DNA from: Candidatus Scybalocola faecigallinarum
Lineage (GTDB): Bacteria; Bacillota; Clostridia; Lachnospirales; Lachnospiraceae
NCBI GenBank assembly: GCA_018711005.1
Contig: DVIT01000062.1
Span: 1 to 64,000 of the forward strand
DNA: 64,000 nucleotides
Direction of reading: 5' to 3'
Shown in pieces: positions 27,509-35,272 of this stretch (position 1 is the stretch's first letter; every line of letters begins with the position of its first letter). Both the position numbers and the translations under genes were made by a program. The notes below the pieces were generated by a model that worked only from the letters and a program-made list of their open reading frames with translations, searched no databases and was not told the origin of the DNA.

Positions 27509-28454
27509 AAAAAGACTTGCCGCAGGCGCTGCCATTTGTATGGGCGCCGGCATTGTCCTTGGGATCGTGGGTTTTTTATCTGGCGGAAGGCCGGGATTTT
27601 ATGTGAATGCCACCGGTATCCATGCCTATCCCTTCCGGGAGAACGGGAGCGGCGGGAACACCGATAATGTGCTGGAAAAAACTGCGCTGGACGGATTTTT
27701 AAGTATTGATATACACATTCCTGCCGGCAATCTGACAGTCATTCCCTCTGACGGCTATTATTTGGAATACTATCTTCCTTCTGTGTCAGAGGATGTGGCG
27801 TACAGTGTTAAGGATGGGACATTTACTTTGAACACCGTGGATGGGGGGACAACATTTTTCGGTTTCAACTGGAATTTCCTGACCGGTTCAAGAACATTGG
27901 ATGGGGATTATGTAAACCTTTACGTGCCTCAGGATGTTTACTTTGAAAATATTACGATTTCCAATGACCTGGGCAATGTTGCCCTTTCGGATATTCATGC
28001 AGATTATGCAGATATTACGCTGGATCTTGGAGCGTTGGACATTGGAAATTTTGAAGGAAATGAGTGCCATATGACCATGTGTGGCGGAGATCTGACAGCA
28101 GGGCAGCTGATCTGTGATACATTAAGCATAGAAAGTGATATGGGAGGTGTATCGATTGAGCAGCTGGAGTGCAGTGAAGGGTCTGTGACTATGGATATGG
28201 GAGACTTTAGCGCAGATGAGGCGTCCCTGTCTGTGTTTGATGTGACCAGCAGCATGGGCAGTGTAACCGCCGGGATACAAGGCAGTTCCGGGGATTATAA
28301 TCTGGACCTGTCCACGGATATGGGAAGCGTCCATATTCAGGAGGATGATCAGCAGTTTGACAGTGATATGAGCCATTATGTGTCCTATACAGAGAATGAA
28401 ACTCAGATCACTGTACAATGCGATATGGGGGATATAGATCTTTCTTTTAAATAA
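27492..28454 (+). CDS. DUF4097-family putative adhesin-like protein
   Basis: 320 aa. One N-terminal membrane segment (about 8-30), then a beta-helix-like repetitive domain with recurring short strands: ISNDLGNVALSDIHADYAD, LDLGALDIGNFEGN, MDMGDFSADEASLS, STDMGSVHIQED. The repeated DLG/DMG(A/D/S) turns are the mark of DUF4097. ATG 27492 follows GGAGGGAAG and overlaps the DUF1700 gene by 17 bases. The 3' end overlaps the convergent AraC pseudogene by 8 bases. Probably exposed outside the membrane; ligand unknown. Confidence 0.88.
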   Translation: MTGKNKKRLAAGAAICMGAGIVLGIVGFLSGGRPGFYVNATGIHAYPFRENGSGGNTDNVLEKTALDGFLSIDIHIPAGNLTVIPSDGYYLEYYLPSVSEDVAYSVKDGTFTLNTVDGGTTFFGFNWNFLTGSRTLDGDYVNLYVPQDVYFENITISNDLGNVALSDIHADYADITLDLGALDIGNFEGNECHMTMCGGDLTAGQLICDTLSIESDMGGVSIEQLECSEGSVTMDMGDFSADEASLSVFDVTSSMGSVTAGIQGSSGDYNLDLSTDMGSVHIQEDDQQFDSDMSHYVSYTENETQITVQCDMGDIDLSFK

Positions 28455-29568
28455 ATGGGACAAATGGCTCCGGCCGTTCTTTGGCATGGATCTTCCGGTA
28501 TTTTTGCGGCGACATACCGTATTCGCCGCGAAATACCCGGGAAAAATGGTCGCAGGAATGATAGCCGGTTTGCTCTGCGATCTCACGGATCTTAAGATCT
28601 GTATGGATCAGGCAGTCTTTGGCTTCTGTCATTTTCAGGCGTCGGATCAGCCAGGAAAAGCTGTGCCCGGTATGCTTTCGTATAAGCGTACACAGATAAG
28701 CCTCGCTGTAGTGGAAAAATCCGGCCAGACCGGATAATGTAAGTGTACGGTAATTGTGCTGGATATATTGCAGGATATAGGAAATTTCCGGATTCAGATC
28801 ATTGTCGCAAAACTGGATCGTATGGTCATAATTTCTCAGCAGTTCTGTAAAAAAGATATTCAGCCAGCTGATGCAGCAGTGATTGGAAAAGGCATCCTCC
28901 CGCATACTTTCGCACAGGGCATGGCGCAGGGGGATTTTCAGCGGGAGAGGATTTTTGGCTGAAAATAAAAGGTAATTGGGCCTGGCATTTTCCTGGAAAA
29001 GGTTCCTGAAAAAATAGGAGAGGACATTCTTTTGGGTCATGAGTGAAAAAAATGTAGTATTAAACGTACTTTTGCGCAGCATGATTCAAAAGACTGTGGA
29101 CTCATCGTCAATGACCAGGTCGTGGCGTGAGGAGGGGCCAATGATGCATACGTTTCCCTGGGACAATGTGCGGACTTCGTCCTCAAAAACAAACCGGCAC
29201 GTTCCGCTGACAATAAAGTTGATCTCAAAATAATTATGCTCATGGGCTTCCGGCCGGGTATACCGGGGATGGCGGATGATGAAAACGTCCCGCTGTTCAG
29301 GGATGATCCGGGATTCCTCTACCACAGGCACATGATCCATGTGGGGGGTTAAAGGGATATACCACTCATCAATAAGCCGGTTAAATTCATCATCGGTCAT
29401 GCTTTCAAGGTTTTCCGGGAAGCTGGCTGTCCCCGGACGGCAGCTAAGAAGCTGGCCTTTTTTGCACAGGATGTGGGAGATTTCTGTAAACTGCATCCGG
29501 TGTCCGGTTTCTATAAAATATTCTTTTAGCTGTTGCTGAAATTTTCCATATGTAATATAATATGCCAT
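28447..29568 (-). pseudogene. AraC-family regulator interrupted by an in-frame TGA
   Basis: The N-terminal half (29568-29089) is a cupin-type sensor: HEHNYFEINFIVSGTCRFVF and NVCIIGPSSRHDL. A TGA occurs at 29086-29088. The same frame continues directly as IMLRKSTFNTTFF and on to a complete AraC HTH (LTLSGLAGFFHYSEAYLCTL, KIREIAEQTGYHSCDHFSRV), ending at 28447. Without the stop the protein would be about 373 aa, normal for the family. This is a single nonsense lesion; readthrough or reinitiation at the ATG at 29082 is possible. It is divergent from the GH3 gene, its likely former target. Confidence 0.85.
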
Positions 29569-29748
29569 AACAATACCTTTCTAAAGGCAGGGTTGATCGA
29601 AACGTCTGATAACAGTATACCAGATATTTTTCCCAGTGCAATCCCCGGTCACAGAGCTTATTCCCGGTGAATGAAGCTATGCGTCATGCGGGGAGCATGA
29701 GCGGGGCTGAGATATAAAAAAATGTCGGATTTTTATGAATTATCTACA

Positions 29749-29777
29749 TTGAAAACCGGACGGCGTTCACGGATAAT
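29749..29777 (+). promoter_or_regulatory. Candidate promoter for the GH3 gene
   Basis: TTGAAA (29749-29754), 17-bp spacer, GATAAT (29772-29777). The rest of 29569-29867 shows no gene. Confidence 0.6.
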
Positions 29778-29867
29778 AATAGAAGGATACAGCTGTTGAA
29801 AATGGTTGTATTTCTGTAAGATATGCTGTTGTTTTTAGTGGAGTCATAAGGAGGAGGCATTTATTTT

Positions 29868-31556
29868 ATGATCAACTATAAAGAAAATCCGTTTTATCTT
29901 TCAGATGAACAGATCAGCTGGGTGGAGGAAACTTATAAAAATATGTCTGATGATGAAAAGATCGGACAGTTGTTCTGCCCTATTGTTTTTACAAAAGATC
30001 CGCAGGAGCTTAAAAATCTGGTCAGCAACCGGCATATTGGCGGAATGCTTTACCGTGAAGGTCCGGGGACCGAGCTTTTAGCGGCCCACAGAGTCCTTCA
30101 GGAGGCTTCCAGGATCCCGTTGCTGACGGCTTCAAACCTGGAATACGGCGGAAATGGTTCGGCTGTGGAAGGAACCTATTATGGACGTCAGATGCTGGTT
30201 GCAGCTTCCGGCAATGAGGAGCGGGCTTACCAGCTTGGAAAGGTCAGCGCCAGTGAAGGCGCTGCGGTAGGTGTCAACTGGGCATTTGCACCGGTCGTAG
30301 ATCTGGACAGAAATTATCATAATCCGATTACAAATGTGCGGACGTATGGGGATGATCCCCAGAGGGTTATTGCCATGGGCAAGGCGTATATGAAAGGCTG
30401 CATGGAAGAAGGCGTGGCAACGGCAGTGAAGCACTTTCCCGGCGATGGTGTTGATGAACGGGATCAGCATTTGCTGACCAGTGTCAACAGCCTGAGCTGT
30501 GAAGAATGGGATGAAACTTATGGAAAGATTTACGAGGCGATGATCCAGGCAGGGACGCTGACAGTTATGGCGGCTCATATTGCTTTGCCGGCCTATGAGG
30601 AATATTTTGATCATAAGCCGGTGGACAGGATCATTCCGGCCACGTTGTCTGAAAATCTGCTCCGGAAGCTGTTGAGAGAAAAGCTTGGCTTTAATGGTCT
30701 GATTGTTACAGATGCGACGCCAATGGTAGGCTTTTGCAGTGCTATGGACCGCCGTCACGGGGTTCCGGCAGCCATTGAAAACGGATGCGATATGTTTTTA
30801 TTTAACCGGAATATGGATGAGGACTTTGAGTATATGATGGAGGGCTATCACAGCGGTTTGCTGTCAGAGGCCCGGCTGGAGGAAGCTGTCAAGCGTATCC
30901 TGGCCGTAAAGGCTGCCTTAAAGCTTCCGGAAAAGCAGAAAGCCGGAACTCTTGTCCCGGGTAAAGAAAGTCTTGACCTTCTTTGCTGTAAGGAGCATGA
31001 CCAATGGGCCAGAGAATGCGCCGATGAAGGTGTGACCCTGGTCAAAGATACCCAGGATCTTCTGCCTATTTCCCCTGAAAAGCATCATCGTATCCTGCTT
31101 GAAATGATGGGAGATTATCCTTCCAATGCAAGAGTCTGCAAGTCTTTTACAGAGCGTCTGACCGCTGAAGGTTTTGAGGTGACTGTTTATGAGCCGGAAG
31201 GCTTTGAGGTCATGGACGATACGGTGGAAAACTTTAAGCATAAGTATGATCTGATCATGTATGTGGGAAATATTGAAACAGCTTCTAATAAGACGGTGGC
31301 CAGACTTTCATGGCATACCATGTTCGGTCTGGGCAATAATATGCCGTGGATGGTCCATGAAATGCCGGTCATGTTTATCAGCGTGGGCAATCCGTATCAT
31401 CTTCTGGATGCGCCCATGGTCAAGACCTACATTAACGGGTACTGCAACTCAGAATATGTGATCCGTGCTGTTGTAGATAAGATTCTGGGAAGGAGTCCTT
31501 TTAAGGGCCAGTCTCCGGTAGATGTATTTTGCGGAAGGATCGACCTGAAACTTTGA
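29868..31556 (+). CDS. Glycoside hydrolase family 3 enzyme (beta-N-acetylhexosaminidase-like)
   Basis: 562 aa without signal peptide, so intracellular. MSDDEKIGQLFCPI is the usual GH3 start, VGVNWAFAPVVDLDRN and KHFPGDGVDERDQH follow, and the nucleophile Asp is probably in GLIVTDATPM (about residue 282). The KHFPGDG..D..H loop resembles NagZ-type members that use a His/Asp acid-base. A C-terminal alpha/beta domain follows (about 370-560). AAGGAGGAGG lies upstream of the ATG. The substrate could be N-acetylglucosaminides or other beta-glycosides. The adjacent AraC regulator is broken, so regulation may be altered. Confidence 0.88.
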   Translation: MINYKENPFYLSDEQISWVEETYKNMSDDEKIGQLFCPIVFTKDPQELKNLVSNRHIGGMLYREGPGTELLAAHRVLQEASRIPLLTASNLEYGGNGSAVEGTYYGRQMLVAASGNEERAYQLGKVSASEGAAVGVNWAFAPVVDLDRNYHNPITNVRTYGDDPQRVIAMGKAYMKGCMEEGVATAVKHFPGDGVDERDQHLLTSVNSLSCEEWDETYGKIYEAMIQAGTLTVMAAHIALPAYEEYFDHKPVDRIIPATLSENLLRKLLREKLGFNGLIVTDATPMVGFCSAMDRRHGVPAAIENGCDMFLFNRNMDEDFEYMMEGYHSGLLSEARLEEAVKRILAVKAALKLPEKQKAGTLVPGKESLDLLCCKEHDQWARECADEGVTLVKDTQDLLPISPEKHHRILLEMMGDYPSNARVCKSFTERLTAEGFEVTVYEPEGFEVMDDTVENFKHKYDLIMYVGNIETASNKTVARLSWHTMFGLGNNMPWMVHEMPVMFISVGNPYHLLDAPMVKTYINGYCNSEYVIRAVVDKILGRSPFKGQSPVDVFCGRIDLKL

Positions 31557-31565
31557 AGGTATTTT

Positions 31566-31593
31566 GTAACAGTTCAGCTGGCTGGACTGTTAC
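31566..31593. repeat. 28-bp palindrome, copy 1
   Basis: GTAACAGTTCAGC and GCTGGACTGTTAC are 13-bp arms with one G-T wobble and a two-base spacer, just after the GH3 stop. A related 28-bp palindrome is at 32865, and shorter relatives of TGGCTGAACTGTTAC occur at about 55944 and 42261. No T-run follows. Confidence 0.8.
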
Positions 31594-31835
31594 GGTATCT
31601 TTTATGGGAATTATTCAGCCATGCAGCCTAACCAGTAACGAAAACGCTTTAGTTATAAATTCGGGCTGGTATGGATGAGTAGTTACTTTGTATGCGCCGT
31701 TTTTGGGGTACGGCCGTTGACAAAAAGCCCCTGTATGATCCGTGCTGCCGTGGGCAGTGCAGTATAAAAGTTTATAGAAAAGGTATTCCTGTATCAGCAG
31801 GTGCGGGAGTATACTGTAATTAGGAGGAGAATACA

Positions 31836-32471
31836 ATGAAGGCAGTTATTTTTGACCTGGATGGGGTACTTGTATTTACAGATAAGTTCCATTACCAGGC
31901 TTGGAAGAAAATGGCGGATAAGATGGGCATTTATTTTGACGAGACGATCAACAACCGTTTAAGAGGCGTTAGCCGCCGGGAAAGTCTTGAGATCATCCTG
32001 GAGCGTTATGAAGGGGCTCCTTTATCTGAAAAGGAAAAGGAAGACCTTATGGAATACAAAAACGATTATTACAAAGAGCTTTTAAAAACAATGAGTCCTG
32101 CGGATGTAACAGAGGATACCCGCAATGCCCTTAAGCTTCTCCGCGAGCAGGGCCATAAACTGGCCATCGGATCCTCCAGTAAGAATACAAAGTTCATCTT
32201 AAAGCAGGTGGCTCTTGATGATATGTTTGACGCTATTTCCGATGGTACAAATATTACCCGTTCCAAGCCGGATCCTGAGGTTTTTGAAAAAGCTGCCCAG
32301 TTTCTTGGGGAATCTTATGACAACTGCGTTGTTGTGGAAGATGCCTATGCGGGTATTGATGCAGCAAAGGCAGCAGGCATGACAGCCGTAGGCATTGGTG
32401 ATGCAACCAGCTATGACAAGTGTGATTATAAGATCACATCCTTAATGGATTTAACAAAATTATTTAACTAA
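31836..32471 (+). CDS. pgmB: Beta-phosphoglucomutase (HAD superfamily)
   Basis: 211 aa. It converts beta-glucose 1-phosphate to glucose 6-phosphate in use of maltose, trehalose, kojibiose or cellobiose by phosphorolysis. HAD motif I is FDLDGVL, the cap has RGVSRRESLE, motif II is IGSSSKN, motif III carries SKPDPEVF and motif IV is VVEDAYAGIDAA, all typical for PgmB. AGGAGGAG precedes the ATG. No sugar phosphorylase gene is adjacent, so the upstream donor must lie elsewhere. A homologous phosphatase with this fold cannot be fully excluded, but the GVSR and GSSSKN motifs favour PgmB. Confidence 0.9.
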   Translation: MKAVIFDLDGVLVFTDKFHYQAWKKMADKMGIYFDETINNRLRGVSRRESLEIILERYEGAPLSEKEKEDLMEYKNDYYKELLKTMSPADVTEDTRNALKLLREQGHKLAIGSSSKNTKFILKQVALDDMFDAISDGTNITRSKPDPEVFEKAAQFLGESYDNCVVVEDAYAGIDAAKAAGMTAVGIGDATSYDKCDYKITSLMDLTKLFN

Positions 32472-32520
32472 GACACAAAGCTAATACTGGGGCAATCACC
32501 TGGATTATGGAGGGGATGTC

Positions 32521-32795
32521 ATGATCGTGACTATTATTGCAGGTGTTATTTTTGCCGTGATCGGTATATTCATTTTTCTCAAGCCGGATGTGATCTGGAA
32601 CCTGACAGAAAAATGGAAATCCTACCGGGCGGATGAACCGTCGGAGCTTTACTTAAAAAGCACAAAATTTGGCGGTGTTTTAGAATTTCGTGAGCACGAA
32701 GTGCGGAGAAATTCGTGTCTCATACCCATTTGTCGGGCAACTCATTTATATTATTAGGAATCGTTATGATAATTCTTCCTTTGATCTTAAAGTAA
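32521..32795 (+). pseudogene. DUF6199-like small membrane protein interrupted by a 62-bp repeat insertion
   Basis: From ATG 32521 the frame gives MIVTIIAGVIFAVIGIFIFL (membrane helix), then WNLTEKWKSYRADEPSELYL and STKFGGVL. It then runs into a partial copy of the dispersed repeat and stops at 32757. After the repeat, bases 32745-32795 encode FILLGIVMIILPLILK and a stop in another frame. Joining 32682 to 32745 restores the two-helix DUF6199-type protein. The insert (32683-32744) is 62 bp, not a multiple of three, so the gene is broken although a 78-aa product may still be made. Confidence 0.82.
32683..32744 (+). repeat. Dispersed repeat, partial copy B (3' half)
   Basis: Matches copy A from GAATT(G/T)CG through GAGCACGAAGTGCGGAG and AATTCGTGTCTCAT to CCATTTGTCGGGCAACTCA. 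Homology may begin a little earlier (GGTGTTTTAG). Confidence 0.85.
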
Positions 32796-32864
32796 AAACA
32801 TGCTGTCAGGAGTACGAAGTGTGGAGAAAAGCGTGGCATCATAGGGTCAAAACATTGAAAAGCC

Positions 32865-32892
32865 GTAACAGCCGGGGTGGCTGAACGGTTAC
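32865..32892. repeat. 28-bp palindrome, copy 2
   Basis: Starts GTAACAGCC and ends GGCTGAACGGTTAC, the same length and ends as the element at 31566 but with a diverged centre. Confidence 0.65.
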
Positions 32893-32894
32893 GA

Positions 32895-32932
32895 AAAGCC
32901 GGGGAGCTTCCTTTTTGGGGATCCCCGGCTTT
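32895..32932 (+). terminator. Hairpin terminator-like structure
   Basis: AAAGCCGGGGA pairs with TCCCCGGCTTT (11 bp) around a 16-base loop; a weak T-rich stretch follows. It separates the broken gene from the repeat protein. Confidence 0.6.
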
Positions 32933-33022
32933 ACTTTTAAACTGACTTTCCAAATCTTTATCATGGACTTGACCTGGCAGATATGTTATACTTGATCTAT
33001 CTTTAAATATGGGGGTGCATTT

Positions 33023-33706
33023 ATGGCATTAAACAAAGAAGATTTACAGGCCATTGCATCGCTTTTACAGCCGCTTCAGAATCAGATCACCTCTCTGAGA
33101 GATGATGTGGAGTCTATTAAAGCAACGATAGCTGTCAAAGATGATATTAAGAATATGGCCACGAAAGATGATATTCGGGATATGGTGACAAAAGACGATA
33201 TTCGGAATACAGTTACAAAAGATGACCTCCAGAACATGGCTACAAAAGATGATATTAAAGATATGGCAACGAAAGCCGACTTGGAAAAGATGGCGACGAA
33301 ATCTGACTTAGAGAACATGGCCACGAAGGCTGACATTAAGGATATGGCCACGAAAGCCGACTTAGAGAACATGGCTACAAAGGATGACATCAAAGATATG
33401 GCTACGAAAGCCGACTTAGAGAACATGGCTACAAAGGATGACATCAAAGACATGGCTACGAAAGCCGACTTAGAGAACTTGGCAACAAAAGATGATTTAA
33501 TCGCGTCTGAAAATCTTATCTTAGAGGAATTATCCCGTACACATAATATTATGATACAGCGTACTGAAAAGTTGGAAAAGGACTTTAGGGAAATGCGGCA
33601 GGATATGGCAGTTATGAAAAGCAATAACGACCAGATGTCTTTGCTTTTGGATAAGGTGGACGGGTTGGGCCGGCGTGTGGCTGTTTTGGAATCACGGTCT
33701 GCCTGA
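33023..33706 (+). CDS. Nonapeptide-repeat coiled-coil-like protein
   Basis: 227 aa, cytoplasmic by sequence (no signal or membrane segment). Residues 37-162 are about fourteen 9-residue units of the type ATK(D/A)D(I/L)(K/E)(D/N)M, with alternating KDDIKDM and KADLENM versions, so a 54-bp super-unit is visible in the DNA. The C-terminus (LIASENLILEELSRTHNIMI to the end) is a leucine-rich coiled coil. No catalytic motif. The repeat keeps the complementary strand open over most of its length, which I regard as a by-product. Function unknown; TKxDL-repeat proteins elsewhere are often linked to phages or cell surfaces. A hairpin follows. Confidence 0.75.
   Translation: MALNKEDLQAIASLLQPLQNQITSLRDDVESIKATIAVKDDIKNMATKDDIRDMVTKDDIRNTVTKDDLQNMATKDDIKDMATKADLEKMATKSDLENMATKADIKDMATKADLENMATKDDIKDMATKADLENMATKDDIKDMATKADLENLATKDDLIASENLILEELSRTHNIMIQRTEKLEKDFREMRQDMAVMKSNNDQMSLLLDKVDGLGRRVAVLESRSA
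33131..33508 (+). repeat. 27-bp coding repeat array (about 14 units)
   Basis: Tandem 27-bp units within the gene at 33023; the later units (about 33310-33480) form nearly identical 54-bp pairs, indicating recent expansion. Confidence 0.85.
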
Positions 33707-33731
33707 GTACATATGTGATTTTCGGATGTTC

Positions 33732-33760
33732 AAGGCCTGCGCAGTAAAAGCGCAGGCCTT
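33732..33760 (+). terminator. Perfect 11-bp hairpin after the repeat-protein gene
   Basis: AAGGCCTGCGC / GCGCAGGCCTT with loop AGTAAAA. Only a short T-rich tail (TTGTTGG). Confidence 0.7.
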
Positions 33761-33820
33761 GTTGGCGAGTTACCAGCTGTTCACTTTTCTTATGGGCGGT
33801 TGTATGCTAAGATAAAGATA

Positions 33821-34004
33821 TGAGACAAGCGACCAAAGGTCATAAATTTCATGCTTGCATGAAAATTTATGACTTTGTGGCGCGCAAAACACCGAAAAGG
33901 AGCCATTTTTCGCAGAAAAATGAGCGGATTTGAGGTGTTTTTAGAATTGCGAGAGCACGAAGTGCGGAGCAATTCGTGTCTCATGCCCATTTGTCGGGCA
34001 ACTC
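33821..34004 (+). repeat. Dispersed multi-hairpin repeat, fullest copy A
   Basis: Runs from TGAGACAAGCG to GGGCAACTCA. Four hairpins in series: GTCATAAATTTCATG with CATGAAAATTTATGAC (33839-33873); a stem closed by CACC/GGTG holding CCATTTTTCGC/GAAAAATG; GAATTGC..GCACGAAGTGC..GCAATTC; and GCCCATTTGTCGGGC. No ORF of note. Partial copies lie at 26546, 32683, 35214, 42326 and 55701. It fills most of the 374-bp gap between genes. Confidence 0.85.
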
Positions 34005-34080
34005 AGGATATGATTTTTACCCGGATGATCATAGGATACAGGAGTATCATGATCAGAATGGGTTAGGAGATGATTAGTTT

Positions 34081-34698
34081 TTGTTTGAAAGCTTGACCCA
34101 AAGGACACCTAAGATCATAGATTTTGGGGAATACAGGAAATATGCTTTAAGTATCCCTCTGGTGAATATAGGTGGAAAAAACTGTGTTTTATTTGAAGTC
34201 CGCGCCCGGTCATTGGCCCATCAGCCCGGGGAAGTCTGTCTTCCCGGCGGGCATGTGGAGCCGGAAGAAGATTTCAGGACAGCTGCTGTGCGGGAAACGG
34301 CAGAAGAATTGTGTATCTCTCAGGGAGATATTCAAGTTATTGCGCCTATGGATATGTATTTATCGCCATCCGGACAGATGATCATGCCATATTTGGTACG
34401 GCTTTTAAATTATCATGGAAGCTTCAGCCGTCAGGAAGTGGATGAGATTTTTTATGTGCCGGTGGATTTTTTTCTGAAAAATGTACCTAGGGGCTATAAA
34501 AATCATATATTTACAAAACCGGACGATGACTTTCCGGAAGATGCTGTTCCGGGAGGGAAAAAGTATCCATGGCGCAGCGGATGGAGCCTGGTTTATTTTT
34601 ATCCGGAAACCTGCGGACACAGAATCTGGGGATTGACAGCTAAAATTATGAAGTCCGCAGCAGAAATCATGAGGGAGGCGATTGAAAATGAACAATAA
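34081..34698 (+). CDS. Nudix hydrolase, probable CoA pyrophosphatase type
   Basis: 205 aa from TTG 34081, preceded by GGAGATG about ten bases upstream. The Nudix box is complete: GGHVEPEEDFRTAAVRETAEELCI contains G-x5-E-x7-RE-x2-EE. PGEVCLPGGH before it and the region after resemble the NudL/CoA diphosphatase group, which splits CoA into 3',5'-ADP and phosphopantetheine. The C-terminal YPWRSGWSLVYFYPE and RIWGLTAKI fit this group. It overlaps the start of the next gene, so the pair is coupled. Substrate assignment is by family resemblance only. Confidence 0.85.
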   Translation: MFESLTQRTPKIIDFGEYRKYALSIPLVNIGGKNCVLFEVRARSLAHQPGEVCLPGGHVEPEEDFRTAAVRETAEELCISQGDIQVIAPMDMYLSPSGQMIMPYLVRLLNYHGSFSRQEVDEIFYVPVDFFLKNVPRGYKNHIFTKPDDDFPEDAVPGGKKYPWRSGWSLVYFYPETCGHRIWGLTAKIMKSAAEIMREAIENEQ

Positions 34699-35125
34699 AA
34701 AATATACAGGTGGAAAGACTTCTGCCAAAAAGATCTCCGGGATCCGGAAAAGCCCGAAGAAGATCGTAGAATTTTATTATATGATCCCAGAGGAGATTGG
34801 AGTAAAAGCCTTGTCTCAGCAGATTACGGTTGTTGATGAGGAAAAGATTGAAATATGGAAGGAATTGAATCTGATGGAGGTGGTCATGGACCACGATTCT
34901 CTGATCTTTCAGGATGCATGGGATTGTTTTGTGGATCCGCTGGATCAGGAATATATCCAAAGCCATGGGATCAGGACGATTTATCAGATCAGCTATGATG
35001 TGGAAGATATTGCCTGTGTACGTCAGGTCATGAAAGACCTTTTAGGGGCTGTTGGCGGAAGAATATGCAGCGATACAGATGATTTTGAACCGGCCTATAC
35101 TTTAGAGAATGTAGATACTCTCTAA
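34688..35125 (+). CDS. Hypothetical protein coupled to the Nudix gene
   Basis: 145 aa. I do not recognise the family. A lysine-rich start (MNNKKYTGGKTSAKKISGIR) is followed by an alpha/beta-looking segment KIVEFYYMIPEEIGVKALSQ and an acidic C-terminal half with SYDVEDIACVRQVMKDLLG and VGGRICSDTDDFEPAYTLEN. No signal peptide or membrane helix. ATG 34688 follows GGAGG at correct spacing and lies inside the end of the Nudix gene (11-base overlap), so the products are probably made together. A strong bidirectional terminator follows. It may be a partner or regulator of the Nudix enzyme; this is only context. Confidence 0.75.
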   Translation: MNNKKYTGGKTSAKKISGIRKSPKKIVEFYYMIPEEIGVKALSQQITVVDEEKIEIWKELNLMEVVMDHDSLIFQDAWDCFVDPLDQEYIQSHGIRTIYQISYDVEDIACVRQVMKDLLGAVGGRICSDTDDFEPAYTLENVDTL

Positions 35126-35156
35126 AAAAGGCTGAAGGCGGCTATTAAGACGACAT

Positions 35157-35203
35157 AAAAAATAAGCGATACTTGGTTTTGGACGAAGTATCGCTTATTT
35201 TTT
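35157..35203. terminator. Bidirectional Rho-independent terminator
   Basis: Perfect 18-bp stem: AAAAAATAAGCGATACTT (35157-35174) and AAGTATCGCTTATTTTTT (35186-35203). It has T-runs on both strands, serving the convergent Nudix pair and PerM gene. Confidence 0.95.
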
Positions 35204-35213
35204 AATATTCCGG

Positions 35214-35272
35214 TTCGGTGTTTTGTGTGACATAAAGTCATAAAATTTTATGACCTTTTGTCTCTTGTCTCA
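35214..35272 (-). repeat. Dispersed repeat, short copy E (reverse)
   Basis: On the minus strand it reads TGAGACAAGAG, AAAGGTCATAAAATTTTATGAC (inner loop deleted), TTTATGTCACACAAAACACCG. Its first bases TGA are the stop codon of the PerM-like gene. Confidence 0.8.

Noticed and set aside
31615-31836. 73-codon minus-strand frame in the gap before pgmB
   Set aside because: No SD, no recognisable motif, and low coding character.
33131-33508. Regular 27-bp direct repeats suggesting a CRISPR array
   Set aside because: Units are contiguous with no unique spacers and encode an in-frame protein repeat; no cas genes nearby.
33082-33624. 180-codon open frame antisense to the nonapeptide-repeat gene
   Set aside because: The repeat unit is open on both strands, so the frame is automatic. 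The sense strand has the start, SD and coiled-coil end.
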